From the NCBI GenBank assembly GCA_007131945.1, contig SLPP01000211.1, forward strand, positions 1-19,136: DNA of 19,136 nt, in the 5' to 3' direction. Below, one piece after another: positions 12,001-18,368 of this stretch. The DNA comes from Paracoccaceae bacterium. Its GTDB lineage: Bacteria > Pseudomonadota > Alphaproteobacteria > Rhodobacterales > Rhodobacteraceae. How positions within the stretch are numbered: position 1 is the stretch's first letter; each line of letters opens with the position of its first letter. The position numbers and the translations under genes are program-made. A model generated the notes under the pieces. It saw only the letters and a list, made by a program, of their open reading frames with translations, had not been told where the DNA came from and did not search any database.

Positions 12001-13084
12001 CGAGTTGCGCACGCCGCTGACCGGCGTTCTGGGCATGGCCGAGTTGCTCGGCGATACCGGTATCGATGCCGAGCAGCGGCGGATGATCGACACGATCCGA
12101 GAATCGGGCGAGGGGCTGCTCGCGATCCTCAACGACATCCTCGACCTGGCCAAGATCGAGGCGGGCAAGCTGGAACTTGAAAGCGACCCTTTCGAACCCG
12201 CCGATCTGGCGCGGCGCGTTCGCGCGCTCTATGGCACACATGCCGAGGCGCGGGGGCTGGAGCTGGAGGTCTCGACCTGCGCGGAAAGCGGGACGATGCG
12301 GATGGGCGACCGCAACCGGATCCTCCAGATCCTGAACAACCTGATCGGCAACGCGCTGAAATTCACCGAGGTCGGTGGGGTGACGGTGGATTTCGCCATC
12401 CGGCCGGGCGACATCCTGCAGATCGGCGTCAGCGACACCGGCATCGGCATGACCGCGGCACAGACGGCGCGGGTCTTCGACGAGTTCGAACAGGCCGAGG
12501 GCTCGACCGCGCGGCGCTTCGGCGGCACCGGGCTGGGGCTGTCGATCACCCGGCGGCTGGTGCAGCTGATGGCCGGCGACATCGCGCTCGAAAGCGTCCC
12601 GGGGCGTGGCACGACGGTGAGCGTGCGCATCCCCGCGCCGCCGGCTGCGGTGCGGCATGCGCCACGGCGGGCGGCGACGGCCGAGCTCGCGGGGCTGCGG
12701 GTGCTGGTCGCCGACGACAACCTGACCAACCGCCGGATCCTCGACGGGATGCTGCGCGGTCTCGGTCTGACCGTGACCCTGGCCGAGGACGGCCGCGCCG
12801 CGCTCGACGCGTTTCGTCCCGGCGCCTTCGACCTCGTGCTGCTCGACATCGCGATGCCGGAACTCGACGGGATCGAGGCGCTGGCGCGCATCCGGGCACT
12901 GGAGGATGAAGCCGGCGTCCCGCCCGTCCCGGCGATCGCGGTGACGGCGAACGCGATGCAGCACCAGGTCGCGGAGTACCTGGAAGCGGGCTTTTCCGGC
13001 CATGTCGCCAAGCCCTTCCGCAAGGCGGCGCTGGCCGAGGAAATGGCCCGCCACGTCGAGGCGGGTTTGCGCGCCTCGGCCTGA
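9053..13084 (+). CDS. Soluble hybrid sensor histidine kinase (GAF, about six PAS, HisKA, HATPase, receiver)
   Basis: This 1343-residue signalling protein should autophosphorylate and pass the phosphate to its own receiver domain, then onward to a phosphotransfer partner not seen here. Approximate domains: GAF 20-180; PAS-like modules 200-312, 318-435, 450-570 (PAS_7 type, ALQDGFVLFDD), 575-692 and 696-815 (both PAS_3-like, with HPEDR/HPEDL and RHRDGHWV/RHREGHWV), and 840-960; HisKA with H983 in MSHELRTPLTG; HATPase with N1100 in LIGNALKF, then SDTGIGM and GGTGLGLSI; receiver with D1221/D1222, phospho-acceptor D1265 in LLDIAMPELDG and K1320 in AKPF. No membrane helix is visible, so inputs should be cytoplasmic. 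The ATG at 9053 is chosen because homologous sequence begins there, although its ribosome binding site is weak. The ligands are unknown. Confidence 0.93.
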   Translation: MQAIQNLSPLPPNDAVGVYPIVVEALGRLLRAEPQALDGAIEQVLAQIGSLAGACRAYLFLQDGRVWSNTHEWCAPGVEPVKDMMQDVPLEESAPIPEIMSSGRVLQIDSVAALPDGPLRRLLERQSIRSLLVVPLSRDGAFKGIVGFDRVHCERPFSPDDVWVLRTLSDGLLSAIARQRAEAALAEARDAQAETLDRLRATLAAMPEVVLEIDEQGRCIDYHVSRPDLLTESPETLLGKTLEETLPPDVAALQRRAMEEARANGIATAPVYRLRTGGALRAFQLTVARRQRAGRSGAGFVFRIRDVTEEAARAEENLMLGEVVRRMQSAAAVSDVDLRPRWINPALQARLGMSLEELRETTLREFLLSGDFDPAERQRILDALDRREPIRVEIERRHPADGAYWVDADFQPLFTAEGEFEGYLVLSIDITERKRKDAEVARLGHAAAAAHARLDQAIEALQDGFVLFDDQDRLILCNSKYRELNAGIADILEPGVTLSEIIKTGYARGIYDCPEEELEDQRQRMLDTLKLDSVEFELAYRNGRIIRLYAKRLADGGHVGLRIDVTAIREAERRLSAIIEGARLGTTELDLETYIETVNSGWAEMLGFAPGELTELSQELWDSLVHPEDRDRVMNAVHRVESGQSESYEAEFRLRHRDGHWVHVLERGRLSRCDAEGRPQRISGVTIDLTEQRTAEERLHRILTATSVGVWELDNRSGEVAIDDQYAAILGRTRAELEPMTHARFEAMVHPEDLPKLHENVAAHYGSGKRAVSHEFRMRHREGHWVWVLSKAQVTDWAAPGRPARESGVLLDITEHKLREFALAQAKEALEQALAARQEAEQRFADIAAVSDNWFWEQDAELRFTYVSSGFERATGIRPSSILGRTRHEVNARAEARMSADWDDLARRIAAREAYTDFVYRVADDGAGRPIWIRVSGAPYFAPDGTFLGYRGVGSNVTALIAATERAEAANRAKSRFLANMSHELRTPLTGVLGMAELLGDTGIDAEQRRMIDTIRESGEGLLAILNDILDLAKIEAGKLELESDPFEPADLARRVRALYGTHAEARGLELEVSTCAESGTMRMGDRNRILQILNNLIGNALKFTEVGGVTVDFAIRPGDILQIGVSDTGIGMTAAQTARVFDEFEQAEGSTARRFGGTGLGLSITRRLVQLMAGDIALESVPGRGTTVSVRIPAPPAAVRHAPRRAATAELAGLRVLVADDNLTNRRILDGMLRGLGLTVTLAEDGRAALDAFRPGAFDLVLLDIAMPELDGIEALARIRALEDEAGVPPVPAIAVTANAMQHQVAEYLEAGFSGHVAKPFRKAALAEEMARHVEAGLRASA

Positions 13085-13103
13085 TTGCGCGACGCGAGGC
13101 CGG

Positions 13104-13132
13104 TGCTCAATTTGAGCAACGCAGTCAAATTG
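13104..13132. repeat. Nested AT-rich inverted repeats between convergent genes
   Basis: TGCTCAA-T-TTGAGCA (13104-13118) is an exact palindrome. CAATTTGA (13108-13115) is repeated in inverted form as TCAAATTG (13125-13132), 9 nt apart. The element stands out as AT-rich in GC-rich surroundings. It lies 20 nt past the kinase stop and 66 nt past the potI stop on the other strand. It could be a weak two-way terminator stem or a protein-binding site; no U tract follows. Confidence 0.4.
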
Positions 13133-13197
13133 TTGATATGGAAGGAAACTCCCCTCGGCGTTAACCGCATGGCAAGTTTTTGCCGGCGCCGCCGCGC

Positions 13198-14001
13198 TCA
13201 GCCGCCGCGCGCGGCCCGCCTGCGCATCAGAACACCGGCGATGATCACCGAGACGGTGACGATGCCGATGATGATCGTCGCCAGCGCGTTCACGTCCGGG
13301 CTGACGCCGAGGCGGACCTTGGAGAAGATCACCATCGGCAGGGTCGAGGCGCCGGGGCCCGAGACGAAGCTGGCGATGACCAGATCGTCGAGCGAGAGCG
13401 TGAAGGCGAGAAGCCAGCCCGCGACAAGCGCCGGCGCGATCACCGGCAGTGTGATGTCGAAGAAGACCCGCACCGGCCCGGCGCCGAGGTCGCGCGCGGC
13501 TTCCTCGAGGCTTTCGTCCATGTCGCGCAGCCGCGACTGCGCGATGACGGCGACGAAGGCCGCGCAGAACGTGGTATGCGCGATGATGATCGTGGTCAGC
13601 CCCCGCCCCGCCGGCCAGCCGAGCGTCAGTTCCATCGAGACGAAGAGGAGAAGCAGCGACAGCCCGGTGATGACCTCGGGCATGACCAGCGGCGCGGTCG
13701 CCATCCCGGTCAGCAGGAGCCGGCCGCGGAACGAGCCGAAGCGGGTCAGCACGAAAGCCGCGAGGGTGCCGATCACCGTCGCCACCGTGGCCGAGGCGAA
13801 GGCCACCTGCAGGCTGATCCAGGCCGCGCCGAGGATCTGCCGGTCGCGGATCAATTCGCCATACCAGCGGGTCGAGAACCCGCCCCAGACGGTCACCAGC
13901 CGGCTTTCGTTGAACGAGAAGACGACGAGCGAGATGATCGGCGCGTAGAGGAAGACGAAGCCCGCGACCACCGCCATGGGCAGGAACCAGCCGCGGCCCA
14001 T
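13198..14001 (-). CDS. potI: Polyamine ABC transporter permease, PotI/PotC type
   Basis: This is one of the two inner-membrane permeases of a putrescine/spermidine importer. With the ATG at 14001 the protein is 267 residues starting MGRGWFLPMAVVAGFVFLYA. About six membrane segments are visible, and the EAA loop EEAARDLGAGPVRVFFDITL (166-185) that docks on the ATPase is intact. I chose this start because the upstream stop and this ATG overlap by one base (TGATG) with GGGAG at a good distance; a longer version starting at 14040 would overlap potH by 40 nt. It is the last gene of the operon. LSLDDLVIASFVSGPG (202-217) is a PotI/PotC signature region. Exact polyamine specificity is set by the binding protein. 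Confidence 0.93.
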   Translation of the reverse strand: MGRGWFLPMAVVAGFVFLYAPIISLVVFSFNESRLVTVWGGFSTRWYGELIRDRQILGAAWISLQVAFASATVATVIGTLAAFVLTRFGSFRGRLLLTGMATAPLVMPEVITGLSLLLLFVSMELTLGWPAGRGLTTIIIAHTTFCAAFVAVIAQSRLRDMDESLEEAARDLGAGPVRVFFDITLPVIAPALVAGWLLAFTLSLDDLVIASFVSGPGASTLPMVIFSKVRLGVSPDVNALATIIIGIVTVSVIIAGVLMRRRAARGG

Positions 14002-14939
14002 CAGTCGAGCTCCCGCCGGTTCTGGATCGATTGCAGCCACATGATCGGCGCGACGACCAGGACCAGCATGACGATGGCGACTGCCGAGGCAACGGGCCAG
14101 TCACGGCTGGAGAAGAACTCGTCCCATAGAACCCGGCCGATCATCAGCGTGTCCGGCCCGCCGAGCAGCGCCGGGATCACGTATTCGCCGATCGCCGGGA
14201 TGAAGACCAGCATCGAGCCGGCGATGATGCCGGGCATCGACAGGGGCAGGGTGACGGTGAAGAAGGTCACCATCGGCGAGGCGCCGAGATCCGCCGCCGC
14301 CTCCAGATGCGCGTCGTCCAGCTTCGTCAGGTTCGCATAGAGCGGCAGGATCATGAAGGGCAGGTAGGTGTAGACGATCCCGATCAGCACCGCGAAATCG
14401 GTCTGCAACATCACCAGCGGCGTGTCGATCACGCCCATGCTCATCAGCATGTTGTTGATAACCCCCTCGCGGCGCAGGAAGCCCATCCAGGCGTAGACGC
14501 GCAGCAGGAACGAGGTCCAGAAGGGCAGGATCACCATCAGCAGAAGGATCGACCGGCGCGGCTCGGGCGAGCGGGCGATGTAGTAGGCGATCGGGTAGCC
14601 GATCAGGAGCGCGAAGACGGTCGAGATAACCGCGATCCGGATCGAGGAGAAATAGGCGTTGCGATAGAGCGCGTCCTCGAAGAGGAAGCGGTAGTTCTGC
14701 AGGCCCGCGATGATCTCGAGCTCGCCCTCGGGCCCGCGCTCGAAGAGCGGCGTGTAGGGCGGCCGGGCGATGATCACCTCGGCCAGCGAGATGCGGCCGA
14801 GGACGAAGAAGGGAACCAGGAAGAAGACCAGGAACCACAGCATCGGCACGGCGATGACCAGCGTGCGCCCGCTGATCCCCAGCCAGCCCAGGACGCGGGC
14901 GGAGCCGCGCCAGGCCGCGCTTTCGGTCACTGCGCTCAT
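14001..14939 (-). CDS. potH: Polyamine ABC transporter permease, PotH/PotB type
   Basis: This is the second inner-membrane permease of the polyamine importer, pairing with the PotI-type protein. It has 312 residues, about six helices (first near 27-48) and a periplasmic loop around 55-95 that includes ELEIIAGLQNYRFLFED. The EAA motif is EAAADLGASPMVTFFTVTLP (213-232). Other family hallmarks are LPFWTSFLLRVYAWMGFLR (138-156) and FIPAIGEYVIPALLGG (246-261). Its ATG overlaps the stop of the ATPase gene by 4 nt (ATGA), and its stop shares a base with the potI start, so translation is probably coupled. I see no defects. Confidence 0.95.
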   Translation of the reverse strand: MSAVTESAAWRGSARVLGWLGISGRTLVIAVPMLWFLVFFLVPFFVLGRISLAEVIIARPPYTPLFERGPEGELEIIAGLQNYRFLFEDALYRNAYFSSIRIAVISTVFALLIGYPIAYYIARSPEPRRSILLLMVILPFWTSFLLRVYAWMGFLRREGVINNMLMSMGVIDTPLVMLQTDFAVLIGIVYTYLPFMILPLYANLTKLDDAHLEAAADLGASPMVTFFTVTLPLSMPGIIAGSMLVFIPAIGEYVIPALLGGPDTLMIGRVLWDEFFSSRDWPVASAVAIVMLVLVVAPIMWLQSIQNRRELD

Positions 14940-16096
14940 TCGGTCAGCACCCGTGCCGCGGAGGGCGACCAGCTGGCGAAGACCGGCTCGTCCCAGCTGA
15001 TCGGGTCCTCGTCGCGCAGCTGGCTCGACTGCGTGACGCGGATCACCCGGCCGCTTTCCAGCTTCACGCGGAAGTTGGACATGTGGCCCATGTAGCCGAC
15101 CTCCTGCACGACGCCGGGCACGACATTGGCGGTGTTCTCGGGGCGCGCGCGGCTGAGCCCGATACGTTCGGGACGCAGCGCGATCCAGACCTGCTGGTTG
15201 CGGTTCAGCCCCGGGCGCGGCAGCGTCACCAGCGGACCCGCCTCCTCGGTGCGGATGCGCATCAGGTCCGGCGCGGCCGTGTCCACCTGGCCCTCGAACA
15301 GGTTCACCGAGCCGATGAAATCGGCGACGAACTTCGAATTCGGTTCCTCGTAGATCTCGCGCGGCTCGCCGACCTGGCGGATCTTGCCCTCGTCCATCAC
15401 GCCGATGCGGGTGGCGAGCGTCATCGCCTCGTCCTGGTCGTGGGTGACGACGATGAAGGTGACGCCCAGCGTCTCCTGGATGCGGATCAGTTCGAACTGG
15501 GTCTCCTCGCGCAGCTTCTTGTCGAGCGCGCCGAGGGGCTCGTCGAGCAGCAGAAGCTTCGGCTGCTTGATGAGCGACCGCGCGAGCGCCACCCGCTGCC
15601 GCTGCCCGCCCGAGAGCTGGTGCGGCTTGCGCCGGGCGAAGGCTTCGAGCTTCACCAGCTTCAGCATCTCGGCGACGCGCGCATAGGCCTCGCGTTTCGG
15701 CTTCCCCTCGCGCAGGAGGCCATAGGCCACGTTCTTCTCGACCGTCATGTGCGGAAAGAGCGCATAGGACTGGAACATCATGTTCGTCGGCCGCTTGTCG
15801 GGCGGTACGCCCGACATGTCCTGCCCGTCGATCAGGACCTGCCCCTCGGTCGGGACCTCGAACCCGGCGAGCATGCGCAGAAGCGTGGACTTGCCGCAGC
15901 CCGAGCCGCCGAGCAGGCAGAAGAGCTCGCCCCGGAAGATGTCGAGGCTGACGTCGTCGACCGCGGTGAAGACACCGAACCGCTTGGTGATGCCGCGGAT
16001 CGAGATGAAGGGCTCCGCGCCCGGGTCGCGCCAGGGCTTGGTGTCGGCGGCAAGGGCCTTGGCCGGGGCGGGCTGGGTCATGCGGGGCTCGACCAT
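14936..16096 (-). CDS. potG: Polyamine ABC transporter ATP-binding protein, PotG/PotA type
   Basis: This is the ATPase that drives polyamine import. From the ATG at 16096 it has 386 residues. Visible motifs are Walker A GGSGCGKST (63-71), the Q-loop in MMFQSYALFP (106-115), the signature LSGGQ (161-165), Walker B LLLLDEP (181-187), the D-loop GALD (189-192) and the switch His in VTHD (217-220). A C-terminal TOBE-type region (about 285-380, including WIALRPERIGL) is typical of PotA/PotG. The start is uncertain: a second in-frame ATG at 16081 would give 381 residues, and neither has a clear ribosome binding site because a strong hairpin lies directly upstream. The gene follows potF by 43 nt and overlaps potH by 4 nt. 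Confidence 0.95.
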   Translation of the reverse strand: MVEPRMTQPAPAKALAADTKPWRDPGAEPFISIRGITKRFGVFTAVDDVSLDIFRGELFCLLGGSGCGKSTLLRMLAGFEVPTEGQVLIDGQDMSGVPPDKRPTNMMFQSYALFPHMTVEKNVAYGLLREGKPKREAYARVAEMLKLVKLEAFARRKPHQLSGGQRQRVALARSLIKQPKLLLLDEPLGALDKKLREETQFELIRIQETLGVTFIVVTHDQDEAMTLATRIGVMDEGKIRQVGEPREIYEEPNSKFVADFIGSVNLFEGQVDTAAPDLMRIRTEEAGPLVTLPRPGLNRNQQVWIALRPERIGLSRARPENTANVVPGVVQEVGYMGHMSNFRVKLESGRVIRVTQSSQLRDEDPISWDEPVFASWSPSAARVLTE

Positions 16097-16103
16097 CGAG
16101 AAA

Positions 16104-16128
16104 CCCCGCCTGCCGGGGGCAGGCGGGG
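16104..16128 (-). terminator. Intercistronic hairpin between potF and potG
   Basis: CCCCGCCTGCC (16104-16114) and GGCAGGCGGGG (16118-16128) are exact reverse complements with a 3-nt loop. On the - strand the stem starts 11 nt after the potF stop and is followed by TTTCTCG and then the upstream potG ATG. It has too few T residues for full termination, so it more likely reduces read-through or protects the potF mRNA 3' end. That fits the common need for more binding protein than transporter. Confidence 0.6.
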
Positions 16129-16139
16129 CGGGGCTGGGG

Positions 16140-17240
16140 TTACTGGCCGGTGCGCACGCGCGTCCAGAGCCGGGTGACGAGCCGGTCGGTGCGGCTGTCA
16201 TAGGTCACGCCGGTGAACAGCGTCTCGGCCACCTCCGCGGTCGGGAAGATGGCGGGGTCGTTGAAGATCTCCTCGTCGACGAATTCCCACGAGGCCCGGT
16301 TGGCATTGGGGAACCAGACATAGTTGGTGATCGCCGCGCTGACCTCGGGCTCCATGATGAAGTTGATGAAGGCATGGGCGTTTTCGGGATTGGGCGCATC
16401 CTCCGGGATGGCCAGCATGTCGAACCACTGCATCGCGCCCTCGGCCGGGATGGCGTACCAGACATTGACCCCGCGCCCGGCCTCCTCGGCCCGTTCGGCG
16501 GCCTGCAACACGTCGCCCGACCAGCCGACGGCGACGCAGATCTCGCCATTCGCCAGGTCCGAGATGTATTGCGAGGAGTGGAAGTAGCGCACCGTGTCGC
16601 GCACCGAAAGGAGCAGGTCGGCCGCGGCCTCGAAATCCTCCGCCGCCGTGGATTGCGGGTCGAGGCCCAGCCAGGCCATCGCCGCCGGGAACATGTCGGT
16701 GGGCGAATCGAGCCAGGAGATGCCGCAATCGGCCAGCTTCCCGGCGACCTCGGGGTCGAAGACCATGGCCCAGGTATCGACGTCGAAATCCTCGCCGAGG
16801 CGCTCGGCCACCATGTCGATGTTGTAGCCGATGCCGGTCGTGCCCCACATGTAGATGACGGCATGCTCGTTGCCGGGATCATGGGTGGCGGCGGCGGCCA
16901 TCAGCGCCTCGTCCATGTTGACAAGGTTCGGCAGCAGGTCGCGGTTGAGCGGCATGTAGACCCCGGCCGCGATCTGGCGCTGCATGAAGGTCGCGGTCGG
17001 CACGACGACGTCGAAACCCGACGAGCCGGCCAGCAGCCGCGCCTCGAGCGTGTCGTTGCTGTCGTAGACGTCGTAGACGACGCGGATGCCGGTCTTTTCG
17101 GTGAACTGTTCCAGCACCTCGTCGGTGATATAGTCGGACCAGTTGAACACGTTGACCACGCCCTGCGCCGTGGCCGTGCCGGCCAGCGCGGTCAGCGCGA
17201 GCGCGGCGGAGGTGAGGGGGATCGCCTTGCGACCTTGCAT
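16140..17240 (-). CDS. potF: Periplasmic polyamine-binding protein, PotF-like
   Basis: This is the substrate-binding protein that captures polyamines in the periplasm for the PotGHI-type transporter. It has 366 residues with a signal peptide (MQGRK, hydrophobic 7-21, AGTATA, cleavage likely after A25). The mature start VVNVFNWSDYI carries the W34-S35-D36 ligand motif. Further likely pocket residues are D182 (DSPTDMF), S223, W240 and D243 (GWSGDV), W272 and D274 (QWFDM). The ATG at 17240 has GGGAG 9-10 nt upstream, and the frame before it is arginine-rich non-signal sequence. It is the first gene of the operon, with its own upstream region. Overall similarity by eye is closest to E. coli PotF, but W272 sits where PotF has Phe and PotD has Trp. 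Confidence 0.94.
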   Translation of the reverse strand: MQGRKAIPLTSAALALTALAGTATAQGVVNVFNWSDYITDEVLEQFTEKTGIRVVYDVYDSNDTLEARLLAGSSGFDVVVPTATFMQRQIAAGVYMPLNRDLLPNLVNMDEALMAAAATHDPGNEHAVIYMWGTTGIGYNIDMVAERLGEDFDVDTWAMVFDPEVAGKLADCGISWLDSPTDMFPAAMAWLGLDPQSTAAEDFEAAADLLLSVRDTVRYFHSSQYISDLANGEICVAVGWSGDVLQAAERAEEAGRGVNVWYAIPAEGAMQWFDMLAIPEDAPNPENAHAFINFIMEPEVSAAITNYVWFPNANRASWEFVDEEIFNDPAIFPTAEVAETLFTGVTYDSRTDRLVTRLWTRVRTGQ

Positions 17241-17309
17241 GTTGATGTCTCCCTGTTCTGGCCGGCGCGACAGGCGCGACCGGTGCATTGCCGCGGCAGG
17301 CTGGCGGAA

Positions 17310-17327
17310 TTTGATCAAAATATCAAG
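17310..17327. promoter_or_regulatory. AT-rich palindrome and inverted TTGAT/ATCAA half-sites upstream of potF
   Basis: TTTGATCAAA (17310-17319) is an exact 10-bp palindrome. TTGAT (17311-17315) is also mirrored by ATCAA (17322-17326) across 6 nt. The element lies 70-87 nt upstream of the potF ATG in otherwise GC-rich DNA, so it may be an operator or part of the promoter. It resembles an FNR-type box, but that class has 4 nt between the half-sites, so the protein is not identified. Confidence 0.35.
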
Positions 17328-17632
17328 TCCGATTCCCGCCTCTGCCTGCCGCGCGCGATCACGAGATGGCCAGTATCGGCCCGCATGGCGAGACTAGTTG
17401 CGGTTCGATCCGCGGGCAAGCGCCGCGACCCGCCCGGGGGCTCATGCATGCCGCGAACGCAGCACGGATGCCGCAAGGTTGTGCAGCGCGGAGACGGCGA
17501 GATCGGCGCCGATCCGGCCGAGACGACGCCTCCTCCCCTCCGGGGCGCGCTACCGGCGTGTTCGGTGACCGCGGTGATGCGCGTCGAGCGTCAGCATGAC
17601 AAGGATGAATGGAAGCGGCATCCGCCCGCGCA
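17328..17632. other. Spacer without a recognised gene
   Basis: About 300 nt separate the potF upstream element from the end of the hydrolase gene. I find no convincing coding region: the open frames on both strands are short or arginine-rich shadows without ribosome binding sites. No tRNA-like structure or clear terminator was seen. The stretch probably holds the rest of the pot promoter region and the 3' untranslated end of the hydrolase transcript. Confidence 0.4.
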
Positions 17633-18364
17633 TCAGCCGGCGAGGGTCGCGGCGATCCGGTCGGCGAGTTGGTCGGGCATCGCGAAGAAGGGCGAATGCG
17701 ACGCGGTCAGTTCGCTCACCCGGTCCCTCGGCAGGTGCCGGGCCATGCGGCGCTGGTAGGCGGGCGGGATCGTGCGGTCATCGGTGCAGACGATGTAATA
17801 TGCCGGGATCGCGTCGAGCGCGGGGTCCAGGTGCAGCGGCGTCGCCTGCGGGGCGATGGCCTGCGGGCCCAGATGCGCGCGGGCGAAGGCCACCGCCGCG
17901 GCCGGGCAGTCATGGTAGAAGACGCGCTCCTGCCAGTCCTCGGCGATGGTGAAGCTCAGCCCGTCGCCGGCGCGCCGGATTGCCGGCAGGAGCGGCTGCT
18001 CGGGCCAGGCGGCGCGCATCTCGGCCAGCGAGCGGCCGGATTCGGGCAGATAGGCGCAGAGATAGATCAGCTTGGCGACCTTCTCCGGCGCGCGCAGGGC
18101 GGCGGCGGTGATCGGGTAGCCGGCCATCGAATGGCCCAGAAGCGCGGCGCGGCCGCCGATGCCGTCGATCGCGGCCAGGATCGCCTCGGCATAGAGGTCG
18201 AGCGTGACCTCGGCGAGCGGCGTCGGGTCCCGCCCGTGCCCCGGCAGGTCGATCGCTTTCGCCGCGATCCCGCGCGCGGCGAGTTCCGGCAGGAGGTCGC
18301 GCCAGCACCAGGCGCCGTGGCAGGAGCCGTGGACCAGCAGCAGCGGCGGCGAGGGTCCGGCCAT
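17633..18364 (-). CDS. Alpha/beta-hydrolase, methylesterase/hydroxynitrile-lyase-like
   Basis: This 243-residue soluble hydrolase shows the canonical fold and triad: oxyanion region LLLVHGSCHGAWCW (8-21), nucleophile S79 in GHSMAG, an acid at D195 or D196 in CTDDRTIP, and H223 in ASHSPFF. The pattern HGAWCW together with IPPAYQRRMARHLP resembles the plant salicylate methylesterase/hydroxynitrile-lyase group and its bacterial relatives, which act on esters or cyanohydrins. The substrate is unknown. The ATG at 18364 follows the upstream gene's TGA by 4 nt and puts the first beta strand near the N-terminus; a start at 18421 would overlap that gene. The close spacing with pcaD suggests a joint role in aromatic or ester breakdown, which is inference. 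Confidence 0.85.
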   Translation of the reverse strand: MAGPSPPLLLVHGSCHGAWCWRDLLPELAARGIAAKAIDLPGHGRDPTPLAEVTLDLYAEAILAAIDGIGGRAALLGHSMAGYPITAAALRAPEKVAKLIYLCAYLPESGRSLAEMRAAWPEQPLLPAIRRAGDGLSFTIAEDWQERVFYHDCPAAAVAFARAHLGPQAIAPQATPLHLDPALDAIPAYYIVCTDDRTIPPAYQRRMARHLPRDRVSELTASHSPFFAMPDQLADRIAATLAG

Positions 18365-18368
18365 CCGT

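Noticed and set aside
13171..13184. GGCAA-GTTT-TTGCC as a terminator for the kinase or potI
   Set aside because: The stem is only 5 bp and lacks a following T tract on either strand.
8993..14104. A 1703-codon open frame on the - strand across the kinase gene
   Set aside because: It is opposite a kinase whose motifs are all intact. Its translation is rich in Arg, Gly, Asp and His with no recognisable domain, and it crosses into the pot genes. Long antisense frames are common in GC-rich genes that avoid the complements of stop codons.
17311..17326. A true FNR box upstream of potF
   Set aside because: The half-sites fit, but the 6-nt spacing does not match the TTGAT-N4-ATCAA rule, so I report only an unidentified inverted repeat.
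15780..17759. A 659-codon + strand frame opposite the potG/potF genes
   Set aside because: It overlaps two well-supported genes and a spacer, has no domain signature, and its amino-acid bias is that of a shadow frame.
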